From an uncultured Chloroflexota bacterium (GTDB taxonomy: Bacteria; Chloroflexota; Anaerolineae; Anaerolineales; Anaerolineaceae): 8,721 nt of DNA. Shown here one piece after another: positions 5,485-8,721 of the stretch. Positions within the stretch are counted from its first letter, which is position 1. Every line of letters starts with the position of its first letter. Both the position numbers and the translations under genes were made by a program. The notes under the pieces are model-generated. The model saw only the letters and a program-made list of their open reading frames with translations, ran no database searches and was not told where the DNA came from. The stretch lies in contig CADBKS010000122.1 of the NCBI GenBank assembly GCA_902795255.1, positions 1-8,721 on the forward strand. The letters run 5' to 3'.

Positions 5485-6068
5485 AAAATAAAACAACTGC
5501 ACTTATTTTATCAATCTTTGCAGGAGAATTGGGAATTGACCGATTTTACCTTGGCTATATTGGAATAGGTCTCTTAAAACTGTTTACAGTAGGATGTTTT
5601 GGAATTCTGTGGCTCATTGATATTATACAGATTGCAACTGGGAATTTACAGCCAGCAGATGGTGGTGGCTATTTAGATGAAATTTCTAATAGGAATATAC
5701 AATCTAATCAACTAAATCAAATGACAAATCAGCAGCAATTCTTTTTTACATGTAAGAATCCATATCCTAATCTTATTCAAGAGTCAGATAATAATATGAG
5801 CGAACGAATGATTAAGGTTTGTGCAAACTGCAAGAATACATATATTGAGGGGGACAAATACTGCCGGTATTGCGGAGCGCCAATGGGAAAACCGGACTAC
5901 ATCGAAGAGTATTTCGAGGAAATTTATGGTCCGCCGCCTATGACAAGAGTTCATAAATGTGCGAATTGTGGTTATTCATGGGAGACCGTATTGATGGATG
6001 ATAGTGAAAAATGGTGTCCGAAGTGCGGAAACTCCGCACCAATCCAAAGTGAAGAAAAATGGCTGTAG
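5481..6068 (+). CDS. TM2-domain protein with C-terminal double zinc ribbon
   Basis: This 195-residue protein has three parts. Residues 1-54 form a TM2 domain: a charged start (K-N-K-T-T), a first hydrophobic helix with G-E-L-G-I-D-R-F-Y-L-G (15-25), and a second helix ending in W-L-I-D-I-I-Q-I (44-51). Residues 55-105 are a Gln/Asn-rich linker. Residues 106-195 hold two zinc-binding Cys pairs: C114-x2-C117 with C128-x2-C131, and C160-x2-C163 with C179-x2-C182. The protein is expected to be membrane-anchored with the ribbons in the cytosol. The start has AAGGA at 5470-5474, 6 nt upstream. Its last codons overlap the start of the radical SAM gene by 10 nt, so the two are translationally coupled. 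It may be a substrate, carrier or regulator of that enzyme (inference). Met106 (ATG 5796) could start a separate 90-residue zinc-ribbon protein; base composition rises there, suggesting a fusion. Confidence 0.85.
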   Translation: MKNKTTALILSIFAGELGIDRFYLGYIGIGLLKLFTVGCFGILWLIDIIQIATGNLQPADGGGYLDEISNRNIQSNQLNQMTNQQQFFFTCKNPYPNLIQESDNNMSERMIKVCANCKNTYIEGDKYCRYCGAPMGKPDYIEEYFEEIYGPPPMTRVHKCANCGYSWETVLMDDSEKWCPKCGNSAPIQSEEKWL

Positions 6069-7132
6069 ATATAAGGGAATTAAAGCGTTCCCAGCTTGAG
6101 CATCTTGCCCGGCACAGAGACGGGCTGCGGATAGAGCCGCATTTGCGATGGCTTTTCTTTGAATTAACAAACCGCTGCAATCTCCGCTGCAGACACTGTG
6201 GCAGCAACTGTTCCTCTGTAGGTCAGTCGCTGACAATTAGAGATATTGAGGCGACCCTCAATTCTATAAGGCAGGAAAAACCCATGATTTGTCTGACCGG
6301 GGGAGAACCATTGCTTCATCCGGCTTTTTTCGAAATTGCCAGATGTGTGTGTTCTATGGGATTCTTCTGGGGTATGACGACCAATGCTACACTAATCGAT
6401 GAGGAGTGTGCCGGAAAGCTTAGACAGGCAGGTATGTCCACTGTGTCTGTAAGCCTTGATGGAATGGAGACGGCGCATGATTCGCTTCGCCGGCAAAAAG
6501 GCGCCTGGCGCCGTGCTCTGCGCGGATTGCAGTGTCTCCGGAACGCAGGGTTTGAACCGCAGGTAACGACTGTAGTGCATCAGGAAAACTTTGAAGATCT
6601 GGAACCTTTGTATGATATGCTCTGCGAAATAGAAATCACCAACTGGCGGCCTATCAACGTGGAACCTATCGGACGGGCATGTGAATCAGATGGCCTTTTA
6701 CTGCATCCCGAACAGTTTGCTGCTTTGATCAAATATATAAGGAACAAACGGTTTGACCAAAACTGTCCCATGAAAGTTACTTTCGGATGTTCACATTATC
6801 TGGGTGTTGAACAAGAGCGAATGGTACGTGATCACTACTTTCTCTGCGGAGCGGGGATTTTGACTGCCAGCATTCGTTGTAACGGGGATATCTGCGGATG
6901 TCTGGATATCGAGAACAGACAGGAATTAGTGCAGGGAAATATCAAAAGAGACAATTTTATGGACGTTTGGTATGATCGTTTTCAGACATTCAGACGAGAT
7001 CGTACTGCTGATTGTTCCAAATGCATGGAATGCCCTGATCGTTTCCTTTGCGGCGGGGATTCAACGCATACATGGGATTTTGAACAAAAAAGGCCCTTGC
7101 TGTGTTACCAGGATTATTCTCTTTATTTATGA
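6059..7132 (+). CDS. Radical SAM/SPASM-domain enzyme
   Basis: This is a 357-residue protein. The radical SAM core carries C40-x3-C44-x2-C47 in T-N-R-C-N-L-R-C-R-H-C-G, which binds the [4Fe-4S] cluster that cleaves S-adenosylmethionine. The SAM-binding G-G-E-P is at 81-84. V-S-L-D-G (131-135) is typical of the central barrel. The C-terminal third is a SPASM domain with extra cluster cysteines: C263, C274, C279, C281, then C319-x2-C322-x2-C325-x5-C331 and C349. SPASM enzymes include peptide and protein maturases (thioether or C-C links) and sulfatase activators. The overlap with the upstream Cys-rich gene makes that protein a candidate partner. No sulfatase is present; the phosphodiesterase at 374 lies far away and has Thr as nucleophile. 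The start at 6059 has only a weak GAAGA upstream, consistent with coupling. The reaction catalysed is unknown. Confidence 0.9.
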   Translation: MAVDIRELKRSQLEHLARHRDGLRIEPHLRWLFFELTNRCNLRCRHCGSNCSSVGQSLTIRDIEATLNSIRQEKPMICLTGGEPLLHPAFFEIARCVCSMGFFWGMTTNATLIDEECAGKLRQAGMSTVSVSLDGMETAHDSLRRQKGAWRRALRGLQCLRNAGFEPQVTTVVHQENFEDLEPLYDMLCEIEITNWRPINVEPIGRACESDGLLLHPEQFAALIKYIRNKRFDQNCPMKVTFGCSHYLGVEQERMVRDHYFLCGAGILTASIRCNGDICGCLDIENRQELVQGNIKRDNFMDVWYDRFQTFRRDRTADCSKCMECPDRFLCGGDSTHTWDFEQKRPLLCYQDYSLYL

Positions 7133-7243
7133 ATGAACAATTACGGTAATACTTGTTTGCAGGTATTGCGCAAAACGGGAATTATAGTAATAACAGCATG
7201 GAATGAGAGAGTGAATCGAAGGAAAACAACTGATATAGCCTAG
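7133..7243 (+). CDS. Possible 36-residue peptide directly after the radical SAM gene
   Basis: An ATG directly follows the radical SAM stop codon (TGA|ATG) and opens a 36-codon frame ending in TAG at 7241-7243. The product has one Cys (residue 8), a hydrophobic centre (G-I-I-V-I-T-A-W, 16-23) and a basic tail. Restart after the stop is plausible, but no Shine-Dalgarno is seen. A second start, ATGA at 7129, gives only M-N-E-Q-L-R before TAA. It could be a small product of the operon, the remnant of a third gene, or chance. Confidence 0.25.
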   Translation: MNNYGNTCLQVLRKTGIIVITAWNERVNRRKTTDIA

Positions 7244-7353
7244 TCGGTTCTGATACAATCACATTCTTTAGAATTATGCCTTTTGGCTATCTGAAACGAG
7301 TAAAAATCCCTAAAATTAACCGATGTGATTTGCCTTTTGCAGTTTTTATTTTA
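7244..7353. other. Intergenic stretch, no feature recognised
   Basis: This AT-rich sequence between the small ORF and the terminators contains no convincing frame, tRNA or repeat by eye. Confidence 0.5.
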
Positions 7354-7397
7354 GTGGGGAGATGCACTTACTAGGTGCGTCCTTTACCACATTTTTT
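7354..7397 (+). terminator. Terminator of the radical SAM operon
   Basis: An interrupted hairpin has GTGG (7354-7357) with CCAC (7387-7390), GGA (7358-7360) with TCC (7380-7382), and GCAC (7364-7367) with GTGC (7375-7378). The loop is TTACTAG, and ATTTTTT follows at once. The internal bulges make it imperfect, but the T-tract placement fits an intrinsic terminator. Confidence 0.5.
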
Positions 7398-7408
7398 GGG
7401 AAAAGTCA

Positions 7409-7442
7409 ACGGGCAATGTTGCCGGTTTATTTTTTGTTTTTT
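7409..7442 (+). terminator. Second candidate terminator
   Basis: GGGCA (7411-7415) pairs with TGCCG (7420-7424), with one G-G mismatch, around a short ATGT loop. A T-rich tract interrupted by single A and G bases follows up to 7442. It is weaker than the hairpin after 8470. Together with 7354-7397 it would insulate the downstream gene. Confidence 0.4.
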
Positions 7443-7531
7443 GCGGCGTAAACTTTTTAACAGATGTGCGGGACGGCGCTGCGGTGATGCCGGGGTTGTC
7501 CCGGTTTGAGGCTTTTTGCGGAGCACTTGTG

Positions 7532-8470
7532 ATGAACGAAAAACTGATCCGAACCATGGAGAAAATTGAGGAGATGAAGAAAACGGCCGAATTCCGTCCG
7601 GATCCGGAGTTCCCCGGTTTTTACCGGGATCCGGAGGGTGAACTGGCCGGTCCGGATCAGATGCCTTTCGAGCCTGCGGATTCTTTCAGTACGGATCCGC
7701 TCAGTTTTGAGGAGATCACCGCGGCCCTGCTGGAAGAGGCGGAGGATATGTTTTACGCCACGCAGGTCGCGAACCGCCATTCCGCTTATTATTCCGTTGC
7801 CTGCCGCAGCCTGGAAAAGCTGCTGCGGGAACTCGGCAGCTGCTGTGTGACACGGGCCGTTCTGGAGCGGAAGGGTTTTACTTTCCCTTCCCTGACAGAT
7901 CTGTCGGTCAAAAAGCTGTACGGGATGCTTTCTTTCAACTTCCGGAAATGCCGCGCAGCGTTACTGGAGGAGCGGGCGCAGACTCCTGTTCCGGTCACCG
8001 AGCCTGAGATGCTGATCCGCTGGTATGTGCTGGCGGAACGGCTGACTGCGACCGGAGAGCGGGTCGAAGCGATCCGTTCGGGAAAGATCAGCGCCGATCA
8101 GCTGATCGAAGCCGGTGCGGTCCGGATCCGCAGACCCAATGCGGAAGCGCCGGTCCGTGTTGAACGGCCCGAACCGCTGCGGAAACCGGCTGCACTGCCG
8201 GTCCGGAAGGCCGCGGCCCGCCGTGAGCTCTCCGCGCGTATCGATATCGCGGATGTGCGGGGCATGGCGGATCTCCGGACGGAAGAACGCACTCTGCCCG
8301 CACGCGGTGAGGCCGAACAGGCAGGGCTGCTGAAGGATGGGACTGCCGCAGAGGATCTGCGGCGGACGCGTTTTATCGGTTCGGCCGCGGCGCCGCATCC
8401 GGCCGGGAAAAATGTTCCGCCGCCTGAAACGCGGAAAAAACTGCGCGAAAAGCGTAAAAAACGGAAATAA
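7532..8470 (+). CDS. Hypothetical protein with a basic, low-complexity C-terminal tail
   Basis: I do not recognise this 312-residue protein. The ATG at 7532 is chosen because GGAG (7520-7523) lies 8 nt upstream; a GTG at 7466 would add 22 residues but has no ribosome binding site. The first 180 or so residues look folded and mainly helical: an N-terminal charged helix (M-N-E-K-L-I-R-T-M-E-K), a Pro/Asp/Gly-rich stretch, then helices with several Cys (V-A-C-R-S-L-E-K, G-S-C-C-V-T). From about residue 195 the sequence is rich in Arg, Ala, Pro and Glu with no clear fold, and it ends in a run of Lys and Arg (R-K-K-L-R-E-K-R-K-K-R-K). That tail could bind nucleic acid or acidic membrane surfaces. 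No signal peptide or membrane helix is seen. It is flanked by terminators on both sides, so it is probably transcribed alone. Confidence 0.75.
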   Translation: MNEKLIRTMEKIEEMKKTAEFRPDPEFPGFYRDPEGELAGPDQMPFEPADSFSTDPLSFEEITAALLEEAEDMFYATQVANRHSAYYSVACRSLEKLLRELGSCCVTRAVLERKGFTFPSLTDLSVKKLYGMLSFNFRKCRAALLEERAQTPVPVTEPEMLIRWYVLAERLTATGERVEAIRSGKISADQLIEAGAVRIRRPNAEAPVRVERPEPLRKPAALPVRKAAARRELSARIDIADVRGMADLRTEERTLPARGEAEQAGLLKDGTAAEDLRRTRFIGSAAAPHPAGKNVPPPETRKKLREKRKKRK

Positions 8471-8492
8471 AACAGCTTGAAATCGGAATATT

Positions 8493-8541
8493 CCATTAAA
8501 TACCGGTCCCCGGGCGGTGCCGGTATTTAATGGATTTTTTT
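8493..8541 (+). terminator. Strong Rho-independent terminator
   Basis: A perfect 14-bp stem pairs CCATTAAATACCGG (8493-8506) with CCGGTATTTAATGG (8520-8533) around a 13-nt GC-rich loop. A run of seven Ts follows at 8535-8541. It lies 22 bp after the stop codon of the hypothetical gene. Only the plus strand has the T-tract next to the stem. Confidence 0.9.
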
Positions 8542-8679
8542 GTATCAGTGAGAAACCACCTGCTGAGCAGGCAGAGCCGAAGAGATTCAGTTGAAATAAG
8601 TCCGCAACTATACCGGTGGGTTCGCCTTATCGCCATACCGGAAAAGTAAGTCTGTCTACCCTGACATAATAATGGGGGT
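8542..8679. other. Intergenic stretch with small palindromes
   Basis: No gene is supported. CCTGCT-G-AGCAGG (about 8559-8571) is a tight palindrome, and TACCGG occurs twice (near 8612 and 8636) in a partly symmetrical segment. With the large hairpin that follows, this could be the edge of a mobile element or another intergenic repeat, but its body lies outside the window. Confidence 0.35.
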
Positions 8680-8721
8680 GCCGGGGGCAACGGGCGGCTT
8701 TAGCCTGCCCGTGCCCCCGGC
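8680..8721. repeat. Long GC-rich palindrome at the window edge
   Basis: GCCGGGGGCA (8680-8689) pairs with TGCCCCCGGC (8712-8721), CGGGC (8691-8695) with GCCCG (8707-8711), and GGC (8696-8698) with GCC (8703-8705). The loop is TTTA, with single bulges at 8690 and 8706. That is 18 base pairs. It runs to the last base of the window, so it may extend, and any T-tract cannot be seen. Confidence 0.75.

Noticed and set aside
7466..7531. GTG start 22 codons upstream for the basic-tailed protein
   Set aside because: No ribosome binding site precedes it. The ATG at 7532 has GGAG at ideal spacing and begins a natural charged helix.
8496..8690. 64-codon minus-strand frame after the strong terminator
   Set aside because: It runs through the terminator stem and has no ribosome binding site or recognisable motif.

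Overview
The window looks like a piece of a chromosome from an anaerobic gut- or rumen-type clostridium (Bacillota, Clostridia). Pointers are the consistent GGAG/AGGAG-type ribosome binding sites, T-rich intrinsic terminators, an adenylation/carrier-protein tail, a SHOCT-like small protein of the kind found in clostridial mobile elements, and repeats of the AAGAACCGTCCCC type. No rRNA, tRNA or marker gene is present, so the assignment is inference. Base composition is patchy: 1-3200, 4197-4631 and 7530-8470 are GC-rich, while about 3410-4190 and 5040-5800 are clearly AT-rich. This suggests a mosaic with imported pieces.

Layout. (1) 1-1528: the probable last codons of an adenylation enzyme, a stand-alone acyl/aminoacyl carrier protein, a terminator, and a soluble alkaline-phosphatase-superfamily phosphodiesterase with a complete metal-site set. 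(2) 1529-2137: no intact gene, but the minus strand holds a decayed four-helix-bundle (S23/IVP-type) gene with two in-frame stops and a double frameshift. (3) 2138-3196 minus: a multi-pass membrane protein ending in a SanA/YdcF-type DUF218 domain. A TATAAT box lies so close to its start codon that the transcript could be leaderless. (4) 3197-5480: an accessory patch. Two imperfect direct repeats of about 140 bp (3341-3480 and 5061-5203) bracket a PD-(D/E)XK-like DUF4365-type protein, an acidic hypothetical protein with a structured 3' region that can fold in two exclusive ways, and a degenerate SHOCT-like small ORF. Each repeat carries a palindrome and a conserved extended -10 promoter motif. 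Downstream of the second repeat are frameshifted remains of another gene. (5) 5481-7132: a two-gene operon with overlapping reading frames, encoding a TM2-domain/double-zinc-ribbon protein and a radical SAM/SPASM enzyme. It is followed by a 36-codon ORF abutting the stop codon and by two candidate terminators. (6) 7532-8541: a hypothetical protein with a very basic tail and a strong 14-bp-stem terminator. (7) 8542-8721: no gene, but a long GC-rich palindrome at the window edge.

The most interesting unit is the translationally coupled zinc-ribbon/radical-SAM pair. SPASM enzymes commonly modify peptides or proteins encoded next to them, so the Cys-rich, membrane-anchored partner is a candidate substrate or carrier. 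That is inference from gene arrangement. Product assignments rest on motif recognition by eye, without database searches.
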